DNA of 64,000 nt from Mesorhizobium sp. (GTDB lineage: Bacteria; Pseudomonadota; Alphaproteobacteria; Rhizobiales; Rhizobiaceae): NCBI GenBank assembly GCA_004020875.1, contig SAPZ01000003.1:186001-250000 (forward strand), given 5' to 3'. The translations under genes were made by a program, and so were the position numbers. Shown piece after piece: positions 26,629 through 35,469 of the stretch. The notes beneath the pieces are model-generated. The model did no database searches. It was not told the DNA's origin and was given only the letters and a program-made list of their open reading frames with translations. How positions within the stretch are numbered: position 1 is the stretch's first letter; each line of letters starts with the position of its first letter.

Positions 26629-28563
26629 GTGGCAAAAGCAGCCAAGACGACAGGCCCGGCGAAAGCAAAAGCCAAGGCCGCCGAAAGCGATGCGCCCAAG
26701 GCTGCCGCCGCGCCAAAGGCGAAGGCGGCAAAGGCAGCGCCCGCCAGGCCGGCGGCAAAGCCAGCCGCCAAACCCGCAGCGGCAAGGACCAAGCCGGCAG
26801 CCACGAAGGCAGCGGCCACGAAACGGGCCACCGCCAAGCCTGTCTCGAAGGGCTTGCCGAAAGCGATCACCGAACTCACGGTCGGCCTGCCGGAAAAGCC
26901 GTGGCTGAAAAGCTATCCGAAGAACATGCCGGCGGAGATCGGCGCCCTGCCCTACAAGTCCATCGGCGAGTTCCTGGTCGGCGCCTGCAAGCAATTCGCT
27001 GGACAGCCGGCTTTCGTATGCATGGGCAAGTCGATCACCTACGCCGAACTCGAGCGGCTGTCGGCCGCGTTCGGCGCCTACCTGCAGGCTCGAGGCCTGG
27101 AGAAGGGCGCGCGCGTGGCGCTGATGATGCCGAATGTGCTGCAGTATCCGGTGGCGATGATGGCGGCGCTTCGCGCCGGCTACACGGTGGTGAATATCAA
27201 CCCGCTCTACACGCCGCGCGAACTGGAACATCAGTTGAAGGATTCCGGCGCGCAGGCGATCGTCATCCTCGAGAACTTCGCCGGCACGCTGCAGGCGGTC
27301 ATCGCCAGGACGCCTGTGAAGCACGTCGTCGTGACGTCGATGGGCGACATGCTGGGCGGTCTCAAGGGCGCCATCGTCAATCTCGTCGTGCGGCGCGTGA
27401 AGAAGATGGTTCCGGCATGGTCGCTGCCCGGCCATGTCAAGTTCAGCGCCGTGCTCAAGACCGGCGCGTCCATTGCCTTCAAGCCGCCCACGGTCTCCGG
27501 CGATGACATAGCCTTCCTGCAATATACGGGCGGCACCACCGGCGTCTCGAAGGGCGCTGTGCTGCTGCATCGCAACGTGCTGTCGAACGTGGCGCAGAAC
27601 TCGCTGTGGGTGGAGGACGCCTATACGGTGAAGCCCAAGCCGGCGCATCAAAACTTCATCTGCGCGCTGCCGCTCTACCATATCTTCGCGCTGACGGTGA
27701 ACGCGCTGATGGGCATGCAGCAGGGCGCGCAGAATCTGCTGATCCCCAACCCGCGCGACATCCCGGGCTTCGTCAAGGAACTGTCGAAATACCCGATGCA
27801 CATCTTCCCCGGCCTCAACACGCTCTTCAACGCGCTGCTCAACAATGAGGATTTCCGCAAGCTGGACTTCAAGCCGCTGATCTTGACGCTGGGCGGCGGC
27901 ATGGCGGTGCAGAAGGGCGTCGCCGAACGGTGGAAGGCGCTGACCGGCTGCCCGATCAGCGAAGGCTACGGGCTTTCCGAAACCTCGCCGGTGGCCACCG
28001 CCAACAAGTTCAGTTCCAGCGACTTCACCGGCACGATCGGCCTGCCGCTGCCTTCGACGGAAATCGCCATCCGCGACGACGACGGCAACAACGTGCCGCT
28101 CGGCGAAGTGGGCGAGATCTGCATCCGCGGCCCGCAGGTGATGGCCGGCTACTGGAACCGGCCCGACGAGACCGCCAAGGTGATGACGAAGGACGGATTC
28201 TTCAAATCCGGCGACATGGGTTTCATGGACGAACGCGGCTACACCAAGATCGTCGACCGCAAGAAGGACATGATCCTGGTCTCCGGCTTCAATGTCTATC
28301 CGAACGAATTGGAGGAGGTGGTGGCGCATCACCCCGGCGTGCTGGAAGCGGCGGCGATCGGCGTGCCGGACGAGCATTCCGGCGAAGTGCCCAAATTGTT
28401 CGTGGTGAAGAAGGACCCGGCGCTCACGGTCGAAGTCCTGATGGCTTATTGCCGCGAGAATCTGACCGGTTACAAGCGGCCGAAATTCATCGAGTTCCGC
28501 ACCGAACTGCCGAAGACGCCGGTCGGCAAGATCCTGCGCCGCGCGCTGCGGGACCAGGCTTGA
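26629..28563 (+). CDS. Long-chain fatty acid CoA ligase with histone-H1-like N-terminal tail
   Basis: A 644-residue AMP-forming acyl-CoA ligase (FadD type). The core shows the nucleotide loop YTGGTTGVSKGAVLLH, ISEGYGLSETSPV (adenylate site), GYWNRPDETAKV, KSGDMGFMD and the C-terminal hinge/lysine DRKKDMILVSGFNVYPNELE ... TPVGKILRR. Ahead of it, residues 1 to about 75 are almost only Ala, Lys, Pro, Thr and Arg with KPAA/KAKA repeats, a composition like histone H1 tails, absent from ordinary FadD. GTG 26629 is chosen because AGGGAGAG lies 5 bases before; ATG 26560 would add 23 more residues. It activates fatty acids for beta-oxidation or lipid synthesis. Confidence 0.88.
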   Translation: MAKAAKTTGPAKAKAKAAESDAPKAAAAPKAKAAKAAPARPAAKPAAKPAAARTKPAATKAAATKRATAKPVSKGLPKAITELTVGLPEKPWLKSYPKNMPAEIGALPYKSIGEFLVGACKQFAGQPAFVCMGKSITYAELERLSAAFGAYLQARGLEKGARVALMMPNVLQYPVAMMAALRAGYTVVNINPLYTPRELEHQLKDSGAQAIVILENFAGTLQAVIARTPVKHVVVTSMGDMLGGLKGAIVNLVVRRVKKMVPAWSLPGHVKFSAVLKTGASIAFKPPTVSGDDIAFLQYTGGTTGVSKGAVLLHRNVLSNVAQNSLWVEDAYTVKPKPAHQNFICALPLYHIFALTVNALMGMQQGAQNLLIPNPRDIPGFVKELSKYPMHIFPGLNTLFNALLNNEDFRKLDFKPLILTLGGGMAVQKGVAERWKALTGCPISEGYGLSETSPVATANKFSSSDFTGTIGLPLPSTEIAIRDDDGNNVPLGEVGEICIRGPQVMAGYWNRPDETAKVMTKDGFFKSGDMGFMDERGYTKIVDRKKDMILVSGFNVYPNELEEVVAHHPGVLEAAAIGVPDEHSGEVPKLFVVKKDPALTVEVLMAYCRENLTGYKRPKFIEFRTELPKTPVGKILRRALRDQA

Positions 28564-29267
28564 GCGATAGCACGGCCAGCCTGAGGCGAGAGCCGGCGAA
28601 AGCGCTCGATCCGGCGGAGTTCATCAAGGCGAACATGCGGCTGGCGCCGGTGCCGTCAGTGCCGGAGGTCCGGCTCTATCAGGCGCATCCCGGCAGCGGC
28701 CTGCGGCGGCTGCTCGAACCGGACGATGGTGACGAAGGCGAGGCAGAGCTACAGCCGCCCTACTGGGCCTATGCCTGGGCCGGCGGCGCGGTGCTGGCGC
28801 GCTACGTCCTCGACAGGCCATCGATCGTGGCCGGGAAGCGCGTGCTCGATCTCGGCGCAGGCTCGGGCCTGGTCGGCATCGCGGCGGCAAAAGCCGGTGC
28901 GCGCGCGGTGACCGCGGCAGAGATCGACCGCTATGGCGCGGTGGCAATCCGCCTCAATGCGCAAGCCAACGGCGTCGCCATCCAGATATGCGAGGGGGAT
29001 GTCACCGCGGGCCCGCCGCCGGCGATCGAGCTGGTGCTCGCAGGCGACGTTTTTTACGCGCAGGATGTGGGGCAGAGGGTGATGCCGTTCCTCGACCGCT
29101 GCCTCGCCGCCGGCATCGATGTGCTGGTCGGCGATCCGGGCCGCGCATGGCTACCCCGGCCGCGACTTTGCCCTCTCTGCGAATACCTGGTGCCGGATGT
29201 CGGCGGAAACGGCGGCGGCGAGCCGAAGCCAAGCGCGGTTTTCGCGCTTGTGGCCGAACCCGGTTAG
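28560..29267 (+). CDS. Class I SAM-dependent methyltransferase, METTL20 / ETF-beta lysine methyltransferase-like
   Basis: About 235 residues. It has the SAM motif VLDLGAGSGLVGIAAAKAGA and, before it, PPYWAYAWAGGAVLARYVLD, which with the later LVLAGDVFYAQD fits the seven-beta-strand protein methyltransferases of the METTL20 group. A bacterial METTL20 homologue is known to methylate ETF-beta, the electron acceptor of acyl-CoA dehydrogenases. TTG 28560 overlaps the ligase stop (TTGA) and gives the full conserved start (DPAEFIKANMRLAPVP); ATG 28635 is an alternative. Cotranscription with an acyl-CoA ligase supports a link to fatty-acid oxidation, but the target protein is inferred. The stop overlaps the convergent HAD gene. 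Confidence 0.78.
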   Translation: MSDSTASLRREPAKALDPAEFIKANMRLAPVPSVPEVRLYQAHPGSGLRRLLEPDDGDEGEAELQPPYWAYAWAGGAVLARYVLDRPSIVAGKRVLDLGAGSGLVGIAAAKAGARAVTAAEIDRYGAVAIRLNAQANGVAIQICEGDVTAGPPPAIELVLAGDVFYAQDVGQRVMPFLDRCLAAGIDVLVGDPGRAWLPRPRLCPLCEYLVPDVGGNGGGEPKPSAVFALVAEPG

Positions 29268-29989
29268 CCCGCCGGCACGTTCACTCGCGCGGCGAGAAAA
29301 TCCGGCAGGTCGGCGACGGAGTCCAGGATGACATCCGCCATCGGCGCCAGCGAGTCTCGCGTGCCCGTGCCGGAAAGGACGCCCACGGCAAGGCCGCAGC
29401 CGCCGGCGCGCGCCATTTCGAGATCGTGGCGGTTGTCGCCGACCATGGCGATCTCGCCTGGTTTCAATCCCGTCAAATCGCAAAAAGCAACGACCGTGTC
29501 GGGCGCCGGCTTGGAATTGGCGACAGCGTCATAGCCGAAGGCGGCATCGAAGAGCTGCGCAATGCCAAGCGTGGCGAGCGTCTTTTCGGCGCCGCTGGTC
29601 GAATCGTTGGTGGCAACGCCCATCCGATAGGATCGGTCGTGCAATGTCCGCAGCGAGTCGACCACACCCGGCAACGCGACCGCCATGGCCGAACCCTGCA
29701 CCGAAGTGATCTCGTTGAAGCGGGAAACAGCATGCAACTGGTCCTCGTCGGACAGGCGCGGAAACCACAGTTCAACCACGTCCATATTCGAGCCCGAGGC
29801 AAAGATCGAATCGGGCTTGAAGCGCTTGCTGACGAAGTCGAATCCCGCGGCGGCGAGCAGGCGATCGGCCTTCCAGCGATCGCCTTCGGCGGCATCCATC
29901 GCCATGAAGTCCGCGACACCGAGCCAAGTTGCATTGAAGTCGACAAGCGTGCCGTCCTTGTCGAACAATATTCCCTTGATATCCGCCAA
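29264..29989 (-). CDS. HAD family hydrolase (phosphoglycolate-phosphatase-like)
   Basis: A 241-residue HAD phosphatase. Motif I is ILFDKDGTLVDF (nucleophile D10, acid D12), motif II the VATNDST segment, motif III KPAPDTVVAF and motif IV MVGDNRHDLEMARAAG-like (VGDNRHDLEMA). A helical cap lies between motifs I and II. The TTG start at 29989 lies 8 bases after AGGAG, which itself sits in the last codons of pgi, so translation is coupled to pgi. Likely substrates are small phosphorylated metabolites such as phosphoglycolate or a sugar phosphate. Confidence 0.83.
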   Translation of the reverse strand: MADIKGILFDKDGTLVDFNATWLGVADFMAMDAAEGDRWKADRLLAAAGFDFVSKRFKPDSIFASGSNMDVVELWFPRLSDEDQLHAVSRFNEITSVQGSAMAVALPGVVDSLRTLHDRSYRMGVATNDSTSGAEKTLATLGIAQLFDAAFGYDAVANSKPAPDTVVAFCDLTGLKPGEIAMVGDNRHDLEMARAGGCGLAVGVLSGTGTRDSLAPMADVILDSVADLPDFLAARVNVPAG

Positions 29990-29994
29990 CCCTC

Positions 29995-31638
29995 TTACTC
30001 CTTGCCGCGCAGTTGGTGGATATGAGCCACCAGTCCGGCAGTCGAGGCGTCGCGGTTTGCGGCAGTCTCCTTGCCCTCAACGACAGGCAACAGGCCCGTC
30101 GCCAGTTCCTTGCCGAGCTCGACGCCCCATTGGTCGAAGGAATTGATGTTGAAGAGAGTCCCCTCGACGAAGACGCGATGCTCATAGAGCGCGATTATGC
30201 GGCCCAATGTGCGCGGATCGAGCTTGCGGTAGAGGATGGTGAGCGACGGGCGGTTGCCGGAGAAGACACGGTGCGGCGCGATCCTATCGACATCGGCTCG
30301 CTTCATGCCCTTGGCGAGCATCTGCGCGCGCGCCTCTTCCAGCGTGCGGCCCTTCATGAAGGCTTCCGATTGCGCCAGGCAGTTGGCGAGCAGAAGATCG
30401 TGCTGGTGCTTCAGTTCTGGCTCGTGGCCGACGGCGGCAGCGAGGAATTCGACCGGGATGAAGTCAGTGCCCTGATGCAGAAGCTGGAAGAAGGCATGCT
30501 GGCCGTTGGTGCCGGGTTCGCCCCAGACCAGCGGGCCGGTCGGCGTGGCGACCGCGGTGCCGTCCAGCGTGACGCTCTTGCCGTTCGATTCCATGTCGAG
30601 CTGCTGCAGATAGGCCGGCAGGCGCGACAGGCGCTGGTCGTAGGGGATGATGGCGCGAGCCGGATATTTGCAGACGACCCGGTGCCACCAGCCGATCAGC
30701 CCCAGAAGCACCGGCAGGTTCTTTTGCAAGGGTGCTGAGCGGAAATGCTCGTCCATCTCATGCGCGCCGTCGAGGAAGGCGCGGAAGTTGCGCGGGCCGA
30801 CGGAAATCATCACCGGGAGGCCGATGGCGCTCCAGACCGAGTAGCGCCCTCCGACCCAGTCCCAGAAGCCGAAGACGCGGTCCTGCTCGATGCCGAACTT
30901 CGCTACCAGATCGAGCGCGGTCGAGACAGCTGCGAAATGCTTGCCGATTGCTTCCTTGCCCAGCGCCTTCTCGACCCATTGGCGCGCCGTCTGCGCGTTC
31001 GTCATCGTCTCGACCGTGGTGAAGGTCTTTGAGGCAACGATGAACAGGGTCGTTTCCGCGGACAGGCCCTTCAGCGTGTCATGGATATGGGCGCCGTCGA
31101 CATTGGAAACGTAATGTGCGCGCGGCCCGTCATGGTAGGGTGCCAGCGCCAGCGTCACCATGGCCGGGCCGAGGTCCGAGCCGCCGATGCCGATGTTGAC
31201 GATGTCGGTGATCTTCTTGCCGGTGGCGCCCGCAGCCTTACCGGAGCGGATGGCGTCGGCGAAAGCGCCCATGGCGTCCAGCACAGCGATCACATCGGCC
31301 TTGGTGTCCTGGCCGTCGACCATCACGCCCTTGCCGGTCAGGTTGCGCAGCGCGGTGTGCAGAACGGCGCGGTTCTCGGTGATGTTGATCTTCTTGCCTT
31401 CAAACATGGCGGCGCGGCGCCCCGCGAGGTCGGCCGACCCCGCGAGCTTCTCCAGCATCGTCATCGTGTCTGCGTCGACGGCGCATTTCGACCAGTCGAG
31501 CAGAAGGTCGCCGTCGGTGGCGGAAAATGTCTCGAAGCGCTTGGGATCAGCGGCGAAGGCCTCGCGCATCGAACCCTTGGCCGCCGCGCGCTGATCGCGC
31601 AAGGCGGCAAGTTGCTTGTCGAAAGATGACTGGTCCAC
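29995..31638 (-). CDS. pgi: Glucose-6-phosphate isomerase
   Basis: A 547-residue Pgi of normal length. It interconverts glucose 6-phosphate and fructose 6-phosphate in the cytoplasm. Signatures present: [31 protein letters not shown], the family signature [20 protein letters not shown], and the catalytic-region [14 protein letters not shown]; the C-terminus has the [13 protein letters not shown] block. The start is GTG 31638 with AGGAG 8 bases upstream. It is followed by the HAD phosphatase within 5 bp. In rhizobia that use the Entner-Doudoroff route, Pgi mainly feeds fructose-6-phosphate back into hexose pools. Confidence 0.95.
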   Translation of the reverse strand: MDQSSFDKQLAALRDQRAAAKGSMREAFAADPKRFETFSATDGDLLLDWSKCAVDADTMTMLEKLAGSADLAGRRAAMFEGKKINITENRAVLHTALRNLTGKGVMVDGQDTKADVIAVLDAMGAFADAIRSGKAAGATGKKITDIVNIGIGGSDLGPAMVTLALAPYHDGPRAHYVSNVDGAHIHDTLKGLSAETTLFIVASKTFTTVETMTNAQTARQWVEKALGKEAIGKHFAAVSTALDLVAKFGIEQDRVFGFWDWVGGRYSVWSAIGLPVMISVGPRNFRAFLDGAHEMDEHFRSAPLQKNLPVLLGLIGWWHRVVCKYPARAIIPYDQRLSRLPAYLQQLDMESNGKSVTLDGTAVATPTGPLVWGEPGTNGQHAFFQLLHQGTDFIPVEFLAAAVGHEPELKHQHDLLLANCLAQSEAFMKGRTLEEARAQMLAKGMKRADVDRIAPHRVFSGNRPSLTILYRKLDPRTLGRIIALYEHRVFVEGTLFNINSFDQWGVELGKELATGLLPVVEGKETAANRDASTAGLVAHIHQLRGKE

Positions 31639-32015
31639 TGGCGGGCTCCTGGCGGGTTTTTAGACCATTTTAACAAGCCGGATGTTTCCGGCGCGTGTCG
31701 GCGCGTCATTCTATTGAGCCGAATTCCATTTCGTTCAAGCGCGGCTTTGCCGCACTGCATCACGCTTTGATGAGGGCGGTATTGGGCGGTGAAGGCGCGT
31801 GGATTTCGGCGCTACGAGGCTCCGTGTCGTGGATAACGGCGCTGCGCATCGCGCGTTGGGATGACGCCGCGACGATGCTGCGCATCGCGCCTTGATAGAT
31901 CACTGGCATAAATCCCAGCGATCAGAAAAATTGATTGGCGCAACCCCTTATGCCACCCATACACTCCACTGGTCCAGCCAAGTGAAAACAGCTGGCCATC
32001 CGAGGAAGATTTCCC
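31639..32015. other. Intergenic region between pgi and the MocR-type gene
   Basis: A 377-bp divergent promoter region without a convincing ORF. It holds a 14-bp direct repeat GCTGCGCATCGCGC at 31841-31854 and 31877-31890. Near the plus-strand gene, 31970-31998 has CTGGTCCAG and a later CTGGCC, which could be a MocR-type half-site pair. The remainder shows nothing I recognise. Confidence 0.5.
31841..31890. repeat. Direct repeat of 14 bp
   Basis: GCTGCGCATCGCGC occurs at 31841-31854 and again at 31877-31890, 36 bp apart, in a GC-rich stretch of the intergenic region. No coding function is seen; it may be part of a dispersed rhizobial repeat. Confidence 0.5.
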
Positions 32016-33509
32016 ATGCCACAGCGCAATGACACGGCCATATGGTCCGGCCTGTTCCGGATTTCGGCCGAATCCGGCCAAACCCTCCAGGCGCAGATCC
32101 GCCAGGCGATCGTCGCGGCCATTCTCGACCGACAGATCGCCGCCTCGATGCCGCTGCCGTCGTGCCGGATTCTCGCGGAAAAACTTGGAGTTGCCCGCGG
32201 CACGGTGGTGCTGGCCTTCCAGCAGCTGGTCGACCAGGGCTTCCTTGTGGCCCGCGAGCGGCGCGGCCATTTCGTCAACCCTGACGTGCTGGCCACCCCC
32301 GCCAAGCCGCACCAGAAGGCTCCCGACCAGCAGAACGAGATCGACTGGAAGGCGCGCCGGCAGATCGCCGCCAGCGACATGCCGCCGCCGGCCAAGCACG
32401 ACAACTGGATCAAGTCCTCCTATCCGTTCGTCTACGGCCAGTTCGACCCGGCGCTGTTTCCCACCGCCGAATGGCGCGAGTGCAACCGCATGGCGCTGGC
32501 AGTGCTGGAGATCCGCAACTGGGCGTCCGACATGGTGGACCGCGACGACCCGCTGCTGATCGAGCAGATCCAGGCCAGGCTCCTGCCGCGCCGCGGCATC
32601 TTCGCCAATCCCGACGAGATCATCGTCACGCTGGGCGCCCAGAACGCGCTTTATATGCTGGCTTCGCTGCTGATGACCAAGGGCTCGAAGGTGGCAATGG
32701 AGGATCCCGGCTATCCCGACGCCCGCTCGATCTTCCGGCTGGCCGGCGCCGACATCCAGGCGGTCCCGGTCGACCAGTCGGGCATCGTGACCTCGTCGAT
32801 TCCCAGCGATTCCGGCTTCGTCTTCGTCACGCCGAGCCACCACTGCCCGACCATGGTGCCACTGTCGGGGGAACGTCGGCAGGACCTTCTGGCGCGCGCC
32901 AACCGCAACAACCAGATCATCATCGAGGACGGCTATGACAGTCAGCTGCTCGACGAGGCGCCGCAGCAGGCGCTGAAGAGCCTCGATCGCTCGGGCCGCG
33001 TCATCTACGTCGGCTCGATGTCGAAGACGCTGGCCCCGGGCCTCAGGCTTGGCTACATCGTGGCCTCGGCCGGGCTGATCGCCGAGCTGCGCGCGCTGCG
33101 CCGCTTCATGCTCAGGCACCCGCCGGCAAACAACCAGCGCGCCGTCGCGCTGTTCCTGTCGCTCGGCCATCACGAGGCGCTGGTGCGCAGGCTCTCCGCC
33201 GCTTTCGACGAGCGGCGCAAGCGGCTGGTCCATGCGATTTCCGCTTTCCTGCCAGAATGGCGCTCGACTGACTCGGCGGGCGGCACATCGCTCTGGCTGG
33301 AAGGGCCGCGCGGCACCGATTCGCGCGGCCTGGCCGAAGCCGCCGCTTCGCGCAGTGTCATCATCGAACCCGGCGACCGGTTCTTCGACCGCAGCGAAAA
33401 GCCCTCTCGTTTCATGCGCTTGGGCATTTCCTCGATTTCGCTGCAGCATATCGAGCCGGGCATCCGCGAGCTCGCCACTGCCGCCGGCCGCAGGCCCGCG
33501 GCCGCCTGA
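32016..33509 (+). CDS. MocR/PdxR-type transcriptional regulator (GntR HTH + aminotransferase domain)
   Basis: A 497-residue one-component regulator. Residues about 15-85 form a GntR winged helix (LQAQIRQAIVAAILDRQIAA, RILAEKLGVARGTVVLAFQQ), joined by a linker to a fold-type I aminotransferase-like domain. The PLP lysine is in VGSMSKTLAPGLRLGY (K337), and SHHCPTMVPLS and IIIEDGYDSQLL carry the other cofactor contacts. MocR proteins sense PLP or an amino compound and control PLP synthesis, GABA or amine catabolism. It stands alone, followed by a strong terminator; its target is therefore not obvious. CTGG half-sites upstream suggest self-control. Confidence 0.87.
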   Translation: MPQRNDTAIWSGLFRISAESGQTLQAQIRQAIVAAILDRQIAASMPLPSCRILAEKLGVARGTVVLAFQQLVDQGFLVARERRGHFVNPDVLATPAKPHQKAPDQQNEIDWKARRQIAASDMPPPAKHDNWIKSSYPFVYGQFDPALFPTAEWRECNRMALAVLEIRNWASDMVDRDDPLLIEQIQARLLPRRGIFANPDEIIVTLGAQNALYMLASLLMTKGSKVAMEDPGYPDARSIFRLAGADIQAVPVDQSGIVTSSIPSDSGFVFVTPSHHCPTMVPLSGERRQDLLARANRNNQIIIEDGYDSQLLDEAPQQALKSLDRSGRVIYVGSMSKTLAPGLRLGYIVASAGLIAELRALRRFMLRHPPANNQRAVALFLSLGHHEALVRRLSAAFDERRKRLVHAISAFLPEWRSTDSAGGTSLWLEGPRGTDSRGLAEAAASRSVIIEPGDRFFDRSEKPSRFMRLGISSISLQHIEPGIRELATAAGRRPAAA

Positions 33510-33525
33510 TCCCTACGGACTTTCC

Positions 33526-33560
33526 AAAAAAGAGCCGGCAGCCGCCGGCTCTTTTTGTTT
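33526..33560 (+). terminator. Intrinsic terminator after the MocR-type gene
   Basis: GAGCCGGC (33532-33539) pairs with GCCGGCTC (33544-33551) across AGCC, flanked by an A-run before and CTTTTTGTTT after; the A and T runs extend the stem. It is 16 bp after the stop codon. The symmetric A/T flanks would let it act on both strands. Confidence 0.9.
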
Positions 33561-33731
33561 GGGCGCATGCTAGCCGCTTTAGCACTCTGGCATATTCGAC
33601 GGGATTGCTTGGCTCATAGGCTGTACCAATGCTGGCGGCATAGTCGGGGCCATAAGGGGACGAGGCAGGCCGATGGTGGACCAACCGCCGCGGACCGCGT
33701 CGCAAATAAAGACAAAAGGTGGAGTGCTTCC

Positions 33732-35321
33732 ATGTCAGTGGCTCTCGAGAAGCAGGAAGCGTCGTCGGACCAGCGTTCGCGGCGTTCCGGCGGGCGCGAA
33801 GCGCGCCGCGCGATGCGGGCGGCGCCCTTGGCCGACGACATCCGCCCGGTGCGGCCGGGGCTTGAAGGCGGCAGCTACGGGCCGTTGAGCCGGAACGACC
33901 AGGAACGCATCCACGAAGCGGTGCTGACGCTGCTGGAGACGGTCGGCTTCGCCAATGCCATCCCGTCCTGCATCGAAGCGCTGACCCGGGTCGGCGGCAT
34001 TTATGGCGACGACGGCCGCATCCGGCTGCCGCGCGCGCTGGTGCTGGACACGATCAAGAGGGCGGCGCGCAACTTCACCCTCTACGGCCAGGATCCGAAG
34101 CACGACATGCTGATCCAGGGCAAACGCGTGCATTACGGCACGGCGGGCGCGGCGGTGCATCTGGTCGATGTCGAGAAGCGCGAATATCGCGAATCGCTGC
34201 TGCAGGACCTCTATGACGCCGCCCGTCTCGTCGACGGGCTGGACAACATCCATTTCTTCCAGCGCACCATGGTGCCGCGCGACATTCCCGACCCGCTCGA
34301 TATGGATTTCAACACGCTCTATGCCTGCGTGATGGGGACATCCAAGCATGTCGGCACCTCGTTCACCGTGCGCGAGAACGTCAAGCCGGCGCTGGAGATG
34401 CTCTATGCGATCGCCGGCGGCGAGGAGAATTTCCGGGCGCGGCCCTTCGTGTCGAACTCGAACTGCTTCGTCGTGCCGCCGATGAAGTTCGCCGAGGACG
34501 CCTGCGGCGTGCTCGAAGCCTGCGTCGAGGGCGGCATTCCGATCCTGCTTCTGTCGGCCGGCCAGGCCGGTGCTACGGCACCCGCGGCGATTGCCGGCGC
34601 CGTGGTCCAGGCGGTGGCGGAAGTGCTGATGGGCCTGGTCTATGTCAACGCAATCAAGCCCGGACATCCGGCGATCTTCGGCACCTGGCCGTTCGTCTCC
34701 GACCTCAGGACAGGCGCCATGTCCGGCGGCTCGGCCGAGCAGGCGGTGCTGACGGCTGCCTGCGCGCAGATGGCGCAATATTACGACCTGCCTGGCGGCT
34801 CGGCCGCCGGCATGTCGGATTCCAAGCTGCCCGACATCCAGGCCGGCTACGAGAAGGGCATCACCAATGTCATGGCGGGGCTGTCCGGCCTCAACCTGGT
34901 CTATGAATCGGCCGGCATGCATGCCTCGCTGCTCGGCTTCTGCCTCGAAAGCCTGATCATCGACAACGACATGCTCGGACATTGCCTGCGCTGCGTGCGC
35001 GGCATCGAGGTGACCGACGACGCGCTGTCGATCGACACCATTGCGGAGGTCTGCCTCAAGGGTCCCGGACACTATCTCGGCAACAACCAGACGCTGAAGC
35101 TGATGCAGACCGAGTATTTCTATCCCGCGGTCGGCGACCGTTTCTCGCCCAAGGAATGGAACGAAAAGGGCCGGCCCGACATCCTGTCGCGGGCAATCGC
35201 GGAGAAGAAACGCGTGCTGGCCGAGCGTTTCCCGCGCCACGTCTCGCGCCTGCTCGACGACAAATTGCGCGCCCGCTTCGGCGATATGATCAAATTGCCG
35301 CGCGGCGGCATGGGCGGCTAG
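33732..35321 (+). CDS. MttB family (trimethylamine/glycine betaine) methyltransferase, non-pyrrolysine
   Basis: A 529-residue protein of the MttB/COG5598 family with a continuous frame and no in-frame TAG, so without the pyrrolysine of archaeal MttB. Family stretches include RNDQERIHEAVLTLLETVGF, VHYGTAGAAVHLVD, FQRTMVPRDIPDPLDMDFNT and the C-terminal LKLMQTEYFYPAVGDR. Non-Pyl members transfer a methyl group from quaternary amines such as glycine betaine, proline betaine or carnitine to a corrinoid protein. No corrinoid protein gene is near, so partner and substrate are open. ATG 33732 follows GGAG by 7 bases. Rhizobia often carry many paralogues linked to betaine use. Confidence 0.85.
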   Translation: MSVALEKQEASSDQRSRRSGGREARRAMRAAPLADDIRPVRPGLEGGSYGPLSRNDQERIHEAVLTLLETVGFANAIPSCIEALTRVGGIYGDDGRIRLPRALVLDTIKRAARNFTLYGQDPKHDMLIQGKRVHYGTAGAAVHLVDVEKREYRESLLQDLYDAARLVDGLDNIHFFQRTMVPRDIPDPLDMDFNTLYACVMGTSKHVGTSFTVRENVKPALEMLYAIAGGEENFRARPFVSNSNCFVVPPMKFAEDACGVLEACVEGGIPILLLSAGQAGATAPAAIAGAVVQAVAEVLMGLVYVNAIKPGHPAIFGTWPFVSDLRTGAMSGGSAEQAVLTAACAQMAQYYDLPGGSAAGMSDSKLPDIQAGYEKGITNVMAGLSGLNLVYESAGMHASLLGFCLESLIIDNDMLGHCLRCVRGIEVTDDALSIDTIAEVCLKGPGHYLGNNQTLKLMQTEYFYPAVGDRFSPKEWNEKGRPDILSRAIAEKKRVLAERFPRHVSRLLDDKLRARFGDMIKLPRGGMGG

Positions 35322-35325
35322 GACG

Positions 35326-35456
35326 CGTCGATATCTCGGTGAGGCCGGCCTGCAAATGACGGCTTCCTGCGCTTCCGGTGCTCACGTACTTTAAGTACGC
35401 TCCGCTCCGGTTCTCGGGAGCCACCATTTTCGACTCGGCCTGACCGAATCTCGACG
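35326..35456. repeat. Long imperfect inverted repeat (131 bp)
   Basis: The arms 35326-35390 and 35393-35456 are roughly complementary over their whole length, e.g. CGTCGA...TCGGT at the left with ACCGA...TCGACG at the right, and meet at the palindrome CGTACTTTAAGTACG (35385-35399). The RNA would fold as one long rod. It lies between the convergent MttB and small-protein genes and looks like a dispersed rhizobial intergenic element, possibly serving as a terminator. Confidence 0.7.
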
Positions 35457-35469
35457 TGTCCTACCCAAG

